From Archangiaceae bacterium (GTDB taxonomy: Bacteria > Myxococcota > Myxococcia > Myxococcales > Myxococcaceae): a stretch of DNA of 44,572 bases. Positions 8,833 to 15,997 of this stretch are shown here, piece after piece. The stretch covers positions 1 through 44,572 of the forward strand of contig JAACJQ010000330.1 of the NCBI GenBank assembly GCA_016879935.1, read 5' to 3'. How positions within the stretch are numbered: the first letter of the stretch is position 1; every line of letters starts with the position of its first letter. The notes below the pieces were generated by a model. That model was not told the DNA's origin. It did no database searches and worked only from the letters and a program-made list of their open reading frames with translations. Position numbers and translations under genes: made by a program.

Positions 8833-9258
8833 GTGCGCCTCGATGGCTCCTCGGGCGGGCCGCTGACCTGTGTGGTGCCGCCCCCGCCGCCTCCGCCGCC
8901 GCCTCCCGAGACGCGCCCCGACCTCGTCGTCGACATCGGCGCACACGATGGCATCAACGCCCCCGTGCGCATCTGCAACCGCGGCCGAGGCGCGTTCGTT
9001 GCGGGCTCGGAGCTGATGCTGAGCGTTCAGGGGAGCAGCCAGCCTACGGCCACGCTCGTCAACGTCGCCACGCTCGTTCCCAGGCTCGAGATCGACGCCT
9101 GCACCTCGACCGGCGACGCGTTCGTCGGCATCGTGTCGGGCACCGGGGGCGGTTGGTACACGCCGTCGTCGAGCGCCACCATCTGCGTCGACACCACCAA
9201 CCGCGTCGACGAGATCGCCAACGAGAACAACTGCACGACCCGTCTTCGCACGTCCTGA
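8833..9258 (+). CDS. CARDB-like extracellular domain ORF, N-terminus uncertain
   Basis: The ORF encodes up to 141 residues from a GTG. A Cys-Val-Val and a run of ten prolines precede a beta-rich domain starting PDLVVDIGAHDGINAPVRIC and ending NRVDEIANENNCTTRLRTS. That layout (DLVV... at the start, N-x-VDE-x-x-E-N-N at the end) fits a CARDB adhesion-like domain, usually extracellular. No signal peptide precedes the domain in any frame, although C-VV-PPPP looks like the residue after a lipobox. The gene may therefore have lost its 5' end or start at a non-standard codon. The calpain gene follows after 68 bases. Confidence 0.5.
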   Translation: MRLDGSSGGPLTCVVPPPPPPPPPPETRPDLVVDIGAHDGINAPVRICNRGRGAFVAGSELMLSVQGSSQPTATLVNVATLVPRLEIDACTSTGDAFVGIVSGTGGGWYTPSSSATICVDTTNRVDEIANENNCTTRLRTS

Positions 9259-9297
9259 TCAGCGGCGGTTCAGGCCATGGCCCAGTTGGTGGCAGGC

Positions 9298-9326
9298 AGG
9301 CGCTCACCATGAGAAGGTGAGCGCCT
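9298..9326 (+). promoter_or_regulatory. Perfect hairpin over the calpain-gene ribosome site
   Basis: AGGCGCTCACC (9298-9308) and GGTGAGCGCCT (9316-9326) are perfect 11-base complements around the loop ATGAGAA. The stem ends one base before the ATG at 9327. The only Shine-Dalgarno-like sequence (AAGG, 9314-9317) lies at the loop/stem junction, so folding would hide it. This suggests translational control, which is inferred. Confidence 0.5.
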
Positions 9327-10364
9327 ATGGGTTCGAAGATCCTCGGCCAGGGTGACCGCTACAAGGCGAAGCTCGAGAAGACGCTCGCCGACGGCAAGGT
9401 GACCAAGCAGGAGGCCACCGCCATTCTGCGCGATGCGAAGGACGGCCAGTTCAGGGAGGTCGAAGCGCACTACCTGTCGGCCTTCGTCGGCCTCGACGCG
9501 AAGAAGTTCGACCCCGCCGCGCACGCCAAGCTGCTCGCGTTCGTGAAGAACGAGATGGTGGCCTTCGCCGAGATTGCGGGTGACACCGGCCTCGCCTCAC
9601 CGCGCAAGCAGCCGAAGCTCACGCCCGACTCCGAGAAGGCGGGCGTGGTGCGGTGGGAGACGAAGCAGGGCGAGGTGACCGTCGACGGCTTCGGCATGGA
9701 CGACGCGCTGCAGGGGCAGGTGGGCGACTGCTACTTCATCTCGGCGCTGGCCTCGGTCGCGAAGACGAAGCCCGAGCTGCTCGCGAAGGCCATCACCACC
9801 AACCGCGACGGCACGTACACGGTCACCTTCTACGAGCGCAAAGCCAACGCCGCGAAGCCGACGCCGGTGAAGGTGACCATCGACGGCACGTTCGCCGCAC
9901 GCTCGGGCCAGCTCGAGTACGCCGCGGCGCGCTCGACGAAAGAGCTGTGGCCGCTCATCTTCGAGAAGGCCTACGCCTCGTGGAAGGGTGGGTTCGACGC
10001 CATCGAGGGCGGCATGTCGGCCACGGCGCTCGAGGCGCTCACGGGAGCGAAGCCCGACTTCTTCCCCGTCGACGACGCGTTCGGTGGCGCCGACATCTTC
10101 AAGAAGCTCAAGGCGGTCTGTGCGTCGGGTGCGGCCGTCGTCGCGCTCAGCAAGCCGTGGGACCCGAGCGAGCAGGGCATCGTCGCCGACCACGCGTACA
10201 CGCTGCTCGGCGTCGAAGAGAAGGGCGGCAAGCAGTTCGTGACGCTGCGCAACCCGTGGGGCCAGCGAGAGCCCGGCCGTGATGGGCGTGACGACGGCAT
10301 CTTCACCATGCCGCTCGAGCAGTTCCTCACCTCGTTCGCGACGGTCGAGTTCGCGAAGCTCTGA
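9327..10364 (+). CDS. Calpain-family cysteine protease (peptidase C2)
   Basis: This 345-residue protein carries a complete calpain catalytic core. Cys135 sits in LQGQVGDCYFISALASVA, His289 in ADHAYTLLGVEE and Asn309 in LRNPWGQRE, matching the Cys-His-Asn triad and spacing of the C2 family. Residues 1-110 are a Lys/Ala-rich helical region with no known domain. There is no signal peptide, no EF-hand and no C2-like domain, so it is predicted to be cytosolic and not regulated by calcium in the animal way. Bacterial calpain-like proteases are known but mostly uncharacterised. The hairpin over its start suggests tight translational control. The next gene is convergent with only 4 bases between stops. 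Confidence 0.9.
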   Translation: MGSKILGQGDRYKAKLEKTLADGKVTKQEATAILRDAKDGQFREVEAHYLSAFVGLDAKKFDPAAHAKLLAFVKNEMVAFAEIAGDTGLASPRKQPKLTPDSEKAGVVRWETKQGEVTVDGFGMDDALQGQVGDCYFISALASVAKTKPELLAKAITTNRDGTYTVTFYERKANAAKPTPVKVTIDGTFAARSGQLEYAAARSTKELWPLIFEKAYASWKGGFDAIEGGMSATALEALTGAKPDFFPVDDAFGGADIFKKLKAVCASGAAVVALSKPWDPSEQGIVADHAYTLLGVEEKGGKQFVTLRNPWGQREPGRDGRDDGIFTMPLEQFLTSFATVEFAKL

Positions 10365-10368
10365 AGGC

Positions 10369-11475
10369 TCACGCCAACCGGGCGAGCAGCAGCGGCACGT
10401 CGGTTCGGTCCATGAAGTGCCGGTAGAAGTGCCCGCCGTACCCGAAGGGGTAGTCGACGAGGTCCTGCGCGGTCGGCACGGTGAAGGTCACGCTGCGGCC
10501 GTCGAGCTCGAGCGTGTCGCCCGCCTTCACCACGTGGCCGTCACGCACGCGCTCGAGCAGTTCGGTCACGGCCTGTTTCATCACGTCGAAGTCGACGTCG
10601 CGGCTGTGGAACATGAGCTCGGGGTGGCCGAACCGGTAGAAGAAGCCGACGGTGAAGCTGAGGTCGAGCCGCTCGTCCTCCGACGGAATGAAGCTGAAGA
10701 CCCACTCCTCTTCGAGCACCTGAAGAGCGACGTCGAGGTGGGGCAGGCCCATCTCCTGGAAGAAGTTGAGCCGGGCGTTGAGGTTCTGGTCGCGGTCGCC
10801 TTCGAGCAGCGTCTTCGCCTGCGCACGAACCTCGGCGCTCACCTGCAGGTCGTAGAAGGGGGCTCCGGCCTTCTCGTCGGCGGCGGCACCGTCGAGGTCA
10901 CCCAGCGCCTTCTTCACCGCGGCGCGGCCCAACCACGCGAGGCGATTCTCGGGCTCGAGCTCGAGGTGCCGTTCGGCGTCTTTCAACGCGAGCTCGAGCT
11001 GGCCGAGGTGGAAGTGGCAGCGGCTTCGGCGCTGGAAGCCGAGGGCGAGGTCGGGCACGCGTGCAAGCAGCTCGTTCCACGTCTCGAGGGCGCGGGGAAA
11101 TTCGCGTCGAGACTGCAGCTGGTCGGCCACCTTCTCGAGCAACAGCTCGTACAGTGAGCGCTGGTCATCGAACGCCAGGGCGGTGTGCTTCAGTGCCGCG
11201 ACGTCTTCGATGACCTGGTCCCACTCCTGGTCGGCGAGCGTGCGCAGCAGGGCCCGTTGCAGCCGGGCGTCGACGTTGCCGAGCGCGACTGCTTCGCCCA
11301 GCACGCCGATGCCCGTGTCGAGGTCGCCTTCGAGGGCTTCGCGCATGCCACGGCCCAACACGACGAGGTCCTTCGCGGCAGGCGTCTGGGCGTGACGCTC
11401 GATGAAGGCGCCGACCTGCTCCCACTGGTGGTCTTGAATGAAGGGAACGAGCTCGTTGCGAAGGTCGGTCGTCAT
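10369..11475 (-). CDS. TPR-repeat protein
   Basis: The 368-residue protein has a helical N-terminal two-thirds with degenerate tetratricopeptide repeats. The clearest is around ALGFQRRSRCHFHLGQLELA-LKDAERHLELEPENRLAWLG, residues about 140-185. The C-terminal 150 residues are a mixed alpha/beta region (FHSRDVDFDVMKQAVTELLE, then TFTVPTAQDLVDYPFGYGGH) that I do not recognise. No signal peptide or membrane segment is present, so it is likely a cytosolic scaffold or interaction protein. It is convergent with the calpain gene, which gives no firm link. The start is the only ATG at the head of the conserved frame. Confidence 0.75.
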   Translation of the reverse strand: MTTDLRNELVPFIQDHQWEQVGAFIERHAQTPAAKDLVVLGRGMREALEGDLDTGIGVLGEAVALGNVDARLQRALLRTLADQEWDQVIEDVAALKHTALAFDDQRSLYELLLEKVADQLQSRREFPRALETWNELLARVPDLALGFQRRSRCHFHLGQLELALKDAERHLELEPENRLAWLGRAAVKKALGDLDGAAADEKAGAPFYDLQVSAEVRAQAKTLLEGDRDQNLNARLNFFQEMGLPHLDVALQVLEEEWVFSFIPSEDERLDLSFTVGFFYRFGHPELMFHSRDVDFDVMKQAVTELLERVRDGHVVKAGDTLELDGRSVTFTVPTAQDLVDYPFGYGGHFYRHFMDRTDVPLLLARLA

Positions 11476-11525
11476 GCCGCGAGGACGAGCCCAGCCGCGG
11501 CGATTTTGCGTGGCTTCAGCACGGC

Positions 11526-11588
11526 CGACTGACGGTGTGCCAGTGATGCCTCGACTCCCCGCGGGCAGCGGCCTCGGCCCGTCAGTCG
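11526..11588. promoter_or_regulatory. 10-bp inverted repeat upstream of the TPR gene
   Basis: CGACTGACGG (11526-11535) and CCGTCAGTCG (11579-11588) are perfect complements 43 bases apart. They lie in the 190-base gap upstream of the minus-strand TPR gene. They could be paired operator half-sites or chance. The rest of this gap shows no coding signal I trust. Confidence 0.25.
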
Positions 11589-11665
11589 AGACGACCGTCG
11601 GGCCAGCAAGCGCCGCAAACGAGACGCCGGTCTCCGTGACGGCCTCGACGAGGCGTGTTCGTGCT

Positions 11666-12742
11666 TCAGCTGCTGCGCTTCTGTTGCGTGAGTGACGCCA
11701 CCACGCGCGCGATGCCGTTCGACACCGCTTCCCAGGTGGTGAACTTTCGCAGGTAGGGCAGGTGCACTTCGCTGGGGCCGGGCGGTGCCACGACGTGCAG
11801 GGGCCGCAGCGAGTGGCCGCCGGTGCGCTCGCGCTCGAGGCCCAGGTGCGTGACGTAGGCCTGCGGGTCTTTCGCGACGAAGCCGATGAGCGCGAACAAC
11901 ACCGCGTTCAATCGGTCGGGCGTGCCGCCCAGCTTCGGCGTGTCGAGGAGCGTCTCGATCCACGGGGTGAGCAGCGCCTCGCGCTCGGGGTCTCGTGCCA
12001 GTGCGGCCCACACCGACACGTAGCCCATCGTCACCTGGGAGCGCGCCTGCTCGACGTGTTCGGCCCACAACCGGCTGCGCATCTCGGCGTGCTCGTCGGC
12101 GTCACCCGCGAACGGAGCGCCCTGCGCGACCCACAGCTCGTGGGTCTGCTCGAAGCTCCACTGCGGCGTTCGCGCGGCCAGCAACACGTGCGTGAAGTGC
12201 TTCGCCACGGCCTCGAGCTCTTCGGGGCTGCCCCACATGCGGAGCGCCTTACGCACCTGCTCGAGCCTCGCGAACACGTCGCGCTCGAGGCGCTGCACAG
12301 CGTCGGTCGACGCCGGCCCGCTCACCGAGAGCACCCCGGGCGCGTCGATGGCGGCGCCGTCTGCGAGCCCGCGGAACAGCTCGACCAGCCCAAGCGAACA
12401 CGTCTTCGTCACCATCGCCGTCACCGTGTCGACGACGAGGCACGCGCGGCCGTCGTCGCGCACGATGGAGGGGTTCACGCTGTCGTCCTCCGACACGCTC
12501 TTCCACCTCCACTGGCCGGCGCGCACGAGCTGCTGCCCGAAGGCGAAGGCGAGCGAGGCGACGTGGCGGCCCTGCGCCGAGGCGTCACCATTCTGCTTGA
12601 GGAAGAGGAGCACCCGCTCGAGCGCGCGCACCACGTCGAGCGGCTCACTGGGCACGGGGCCGGTGAGCCACTGTGAGAGCGCGCGGTCGACGGCCTGGTT
12701 CAGCTCGGTCAGGTGTTTGTCGCTGAGCGGCGAGACACGCAC
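11666..12742 (-). CDS. Hypothetical protein, no recognised domain
   Basis: About 358 residues with consistent G/C third positions. The protein looks soluble and mostly helical, with patches such as VVRALERVLLFLKQNGDASA and LNAVLFALIGFVAKDPQAYV. No signal peptide, membrane segment or catalytic motif is visible. I start it at GTG 12742, where AAGG lies 8 bases upstream and the third-position bias begins. The frame stays open to an ATG at 12910, and a GTG at 12820 is another choice, but codons upstream of 12742 are poorly biased. It is divergent from the sensor-kinase pair and could share a control region with it. I do not propose a function. Confidence 0.6.
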   Translation of the reverse strand: MRVSPLSDKHLTELNQAVDRALSQWLTGPVPSEPLDVVRALERVLLFLKQNGDASAQGRHVASLAFAFGQQLVRAGQWRWKSVSEDDSVNPSIVRDDGRACLVVDTVTAMVTKTCSLGLVELFRGLADGAAIDAPGVLSVSGPASTDAVQRLERDVFARLEQVRKALRMWGSPEELEAVAKHFTHVLLAARTPQWSFEQTHELWVAQGAPFAGDADEHAEMRSRLWAEHVEQARSQVTMGYVSVWAALARDPEREALLTPWIETLLDTPKLGGTPDRLNAVLFALIGFVAKDPQAYVTHLGLERERTGGHSLRPLHVVAPPGPSEVHLPYLRKFTTWEAVSNGIARVVASLTQQKRSS

Positions 12743-12830
12743 GAGCCACACCTTACCCAAGTCGTGCCGCCGCCCATCGAGAACCTCGAACGCGAAGCTT
12801 CGGTTTCTTCGATGTGGCACCTCGCCCGTG

Positions 12831-14258
12831 GTGTTGAGGGCGTGTCGAGGCCGGGCGAGGAGTGCCGGAACTGGCGAGCGGCGAGGGCTACCGTCGTGCG
12901 CGGGGCCCAACCTGAATCAGCCGCTCACCTTCTTTCGCGAAGCCTTCGAGGCCGCGCCCGTCGGCATGCTCGTCGTCGACGCCTCGGGGCACATCGTCGA
13001 CGTGAACCGCCAGCTCGAGCGCCTGTTTGGCTACGCGCGCGAGGCGTTGGTGGGCCAGCCCATCGAGCTGCTCGTCGACGGGCTTCCCGACGTTCACCGC
13101 CAGCGGCGGGAGCAATACCAGGCCGCTCCCCAGACGCGGCCCATGGGCGCAGGGCGCGACCTCTTCGGGCGGCACCATGACGGGCACCGGGTGCCGGTCG
13201 AGATTGGCCTGACGCCGTTGCGTGTGCGCGCCGAGGCCTTCGTCGTCGCCTCCATCGTCGACCTCTCCGAGCGCAAACGGGCCGACGAGCAGTTCAGGCT
13301 GGCGATGGAGGCGGCGCCCAACGGCATGATGCTGGTCGACGCCAGTGGCCGCATCGTGCGGGTGAACGCGCAGATCGAGGCGCTCTTCAAGGAGTCGCGC
13401 GCCGAGCTCGTGGGCCGGCAGCTCGACGAGCTCATTCCCGCGCGGTTTCGTGCAGGGCACGCCTCGAAGCGGCAGGCATACTTCACGGCGCCGTCGGCGC
13501 GGCCCATGGGCGCGGGTCGCGAGCTCTTCGCCCTTCGGCGTGACGGCAGCGAGGTGCCGGTCGAGATCGGCCTCTCTCCGATTCAGACGGCCGACGGTGA
13601 GCTGGTGCTCGCCTCCATCGTCGACATCACCGAGCGCCGCCTCGCGCGTGAGGCGCTGCAGGCCTCGCTCGCCGAGAAGGACGTGCTGCTGCGCGAGCTG
13701 CACCACCGGGCGAAGAACAACCTGCAGCTCATCGCCAGTCTGCTCGACCTCTCGAGCGGCCAGCCCTCGGCCGACGCGCTCACCCAGTGCCAGTCACGCG
13801 TGCAGGCCATCTCGCTCGTGCACGAGCGGCTGTACCAGTCGGGCACCTTCACCCGCATCGACATGAAGGAGTACGTCGAGGCCATCGCGCCGCAGCTCGC
13901 GCAGGCCTGGGGTGGCGCCCAGCCCGTGACGTTGAAGCTCGAGACCGAGCAGGTGTACCTGGGCCTCGACGCCGCGATTCCGTGTGGGCTCGTGCTCAAC
14001 GAGCTGGTGACGAACGCGTTCAAGCACGCCTTTCCCAACGGTCGCGCCGGCACCATCACCGTTCGGGTTCTCGCCGAAGGCACCCGCGTCACCGTCGCGG
14101 TGCTCGACGACGGGGTGGGCTTCGACGCGACGGCGAAACGGCCGGGCCACATCGGCCTCGAGTTGATGAACGCGCTCACCCGGCAACTGCGCGGCACGCT
14201 CCGCTTCGTCTCTGGCGGGGGCTCCGCCATCACCCTCACGTTCGATCGGAGCACCTGA
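12831..14258 (+). CDS. PAS-PAS sensor histidine kinase, HisKA_2 type
   Basis: From GTG 12831 this is 475 residues. Two similar PAS domains lie at about 35-145 and 155-268, each ending in SIVDLSERKR or SIVDITERR. A HisKA_2 dimerisation/phosphoacceptor region follows (LRELHHRAKNNLQLIASLLD, His291/His292), then a HATPase domain with the N box NELVTNAFKHAFPNG and DDGVGF. The PAS pair shares a PMGAGR[DE]LF block, pointing to internal duplication. There are no membrane segments, so it is a cytosolic sensor. The start is uncertain: GTG 12828, TTG 12834 and CTG 12912 (giving NQPLTFFREAF just before PAS1) are alternatives. Its stop overlaps the next kinase gene by one base (TGATG), implying coupled translation. 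Confidence 0.9.
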   Translation: MLRACRGRARSAGTGERRGLPSCAGPNLNQPLTFFREAFEAAPVGMLVVDASGHIVDVNRQLERLFGYAREALVGQPIELLVDGLPDVHRQRREQYQAAPQTRPMGAGRDLFGRHHDGHRVPVEIGLTPLRVRAEAFVVASIVDLSERKRADEQFRLAMEAAPNGMMLVDASGRIVRVNAQIEALFKESRAELVGRQLDELIPARFRAGHASKRQAYFTAPSARPMGAGRELFALRRDGSEVPVEIGLSPIQTADGELVLASIVDITERRLAREALQASLAEKDVLLRELHHRAKNNLQLIASLLDLSSGQPSADALTQCQSRVQAISLVHERLYQSGTFTRIDMKEYVEAIAPQLAQAWGGAQPVTLKLETEQVYLGLDAAIPCGLVLNELVTNAFKHAFPNGRAGTITVRVLAEGTRVTVAVLDDGVGFDATAKRPGHIGLELMNALTRQLRGTLRFVSGGGSAITLTFDRST

Positions 14259-15997
14259 TGCAACTGCTCGCCGACCTTCCCCCGCCGACCCGCAAGCTCG
14301 TCATCGTCGAAGACGAGGCGATTCTCGCGCTCGACCTCGAGCGGTTTCTGCGCAGCGCCGGCTACGACGTGCGTGGCGTGGCGGCAGACGCCGAGAGTGC
14401 GGTCAGCCTCGTCGAGCACGAGAAGCCCGACCTCGTGCTGATGGACATTCACCTGCAGGGCCCGCAGGACGGCGTGGCGACGGCGCTCGAGCTCAGGCAG
14501 CGCTTCGGCGTGCCGGTCGTCTACCTCACGGCTCACGGCGACCCGCGCACCATCGACCGCGCGCGGAGCACCGAGCCGATGGGGTACCTGCTCAAGCCCT
14601 TCAAGAAGCCCGACCTCGAGAACGTGGTGAACATCGCGCTGGCGCGACGGCACCTCGAGCAGACGCTGCGGCGGCGCGAGGCGATGCTGCAGGCGACGCT
14701 GTCGTCGGTGGGCGACGGCATTCTCACGGCCGACGCGGGCCAGGCGGTGACGTGGCTCAACCCCGCCGCTGCGCAGTTGCTGGGGAGCGACGCCCAGGCG
14801 CTGCTCCACCGAAAGCTGGGTGACGTGCTCGAGGTGAACGAGGGCGCAGCGGCCATCGAGGACGCCATCGACCAGGCGATGCACAACGGCACCGTGCCCT
14901 TCACCGCAGCGCTGAGCCTGGCGAAGGGAACCCGCTCGGTCGTCGGCTCGGCCGCGGGGCTGACCGACGGGCACGACGCGTTTGGGGTGGTGGTGACGCT
15001 GCGCGACCTCACCGAGCTGCTCGAGGCTCGCCGCCGCCTCGAGTTCTCGGAGCGCCTCGCGGCCATCGGCACGTTGGCGGCCTCCGTCGCGCACGAGGTG
15101 AACAACCCGCTGCTGGTGAACCTGGCGAACCTGCACCTCGCCCTCGTCGACCTGCCGCCAGGCGCCTCGGAGCTGAAAGAGCTGCTCCAGGAGGCGCACG
15201 CCGCGGGCAACCGCATCGCCACCATCGTGCGCGAGCTGAAGTCGTTCGCCGCCCCCAACCGGGAGCGCTCGGCGCCGGTCGACGTTCGCTCCTGCATCAT
15301 GGCGGCGCTGCGCTTCACGCGCGGCCAGTGGCGCGACCGACTGTCGGTGGTGCTGCAGTTGGAAGACGTCGGCGCCGTGCAGCTCGCTCCGGTGCGCTTC
15401 GAGCAGGTGCTGGTGAACCTCATCATCAACGCCGTGCAGGCGACCCGGGGTCTGCCGTCGCCGGTGTTGACGCTGCGCACGTTCACCTCACCCCGCGGCG
15501 AGGTCGTCGTGACGGTGGAGGACTCGGGGCCGGGGGTGCCGCCCGAGTTCCGCACCCGCATCTTCGATGCCTTCTTCACCACCAAGCCGGCTGGAGTCGG
15601 CACGGGCCTCGGGCTGGCCGTCTCGAGCCGAATCATCGAGGAGGCGGGTGGGCACCTCGAGCTGGCCGAGGGGTCTGGCGCGAAGTTCGTCATCACCCTG
15701 CCGTGTGCGCCCGTGCCGGCGACGATGCGCGATCGACCCATCGCCTGGGTGGGCGAAGGCGCTCCCGACTGGCCAGGGCTCCACACGTTCACCGGCACCG
15801 AACCGAAGCTCGTCGACCAGTTGACGGCGCTCGAGCCTGGCGTGGTGGTGCTGGCCGCAGGCCGGGGGCAAGCCATCGGCTACTTCGACGCGGCGTGCGT
15901 GCTGCTGTCGGAGGTGGCCGAGCCCGGCGTGGTGTGCCTCAAGGCGCCTCCGTCGTACGCGGCGGTGCGTGCGCTGGCCGCCGAGGCCGCGGTCTGA
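14258..15997 (+). CDS. Receiver-PAS-histidine kinase
   Basis: The 579-residue protein begins with a receiver domain (KLVIVEDEAILALDLERF, phosphoacceptor Asp63 in LVLMDIHLQG, Lys113 in YLLKPFKKPD). A PAS domain (about 140-250) and a HisKA domain (His279 in LAASVAHEVNNPLL) follow, then a HATPase domain (NLIINAVQATRG, VEDSGPGVP, TGLGLAVSSRII). About 90 further residues after the kinase core (from RPIAWVGEGAPDW) look like a degenerate receiver, with no clear Asp acceptor. Coupling to the upstream kinase suggests a relay in which that kinase phosphorylates Asp63 here. The partner downstream of His279 is not in the window. It is convergent, stop to stop, with the lipoprotein gene at 15998. Confidence 0.92.
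   Translation: MQLLADLPPPTRKLVIVEDEAILALDLERFLRSAGYDVRGVAADAESAVSLVEHEKPDLVLMDIHLQGPQDGVATALELRQRFGVPVVYLTAHGDPRTIDRARSTEPMGYLLKPFKKPDLENVVNIALARRHLEQTLRRREAMLQATLSSVGDGILTADAGQAVTWLNPAAAQLLGSDAQALLHRKLGDVLEVNEGAAAIEDAIDQAMHNGTVPFTAALSLAKGTRSVVGSAAGLTDGHDAFGVVVTLRDLTELLEARRRLEFSERLAAIGTLAASVAHEVNNPLLVNLANLHLALVDLPPGASELKELLQEAHAAGNRIATIVRELKSFAAPNRERSAPVDVRSCIMAALRFTRGQWRDRLSVVLQLEDVGAVQLAPVRFEQVLVNLIINAVQATRGLPSPVLTLRTFTSPRGEVVVTVEDSGPGVPPEFRTRIFDAFFTTKPAGVGTGLGLAVSSRIIEEAGGHLELAEGSGAKFVITLPCAPVPATMRDRPIAWVGEGAPDWPGLHTFTGTEPKLVDQLTALEPGVVVLAAGRGQAIGYFDAACVLLSEVAEPGVVCLKAPPSYAAVRALAAEAAV

Noticed and set aside
13787-14257. Longer start for the receiver-PAS kinase
   Set aside because: The extension overlaps the upstream kinase in another frame and is Arg/Ala-rich. 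The receiver domain begins right after ATG 14258.
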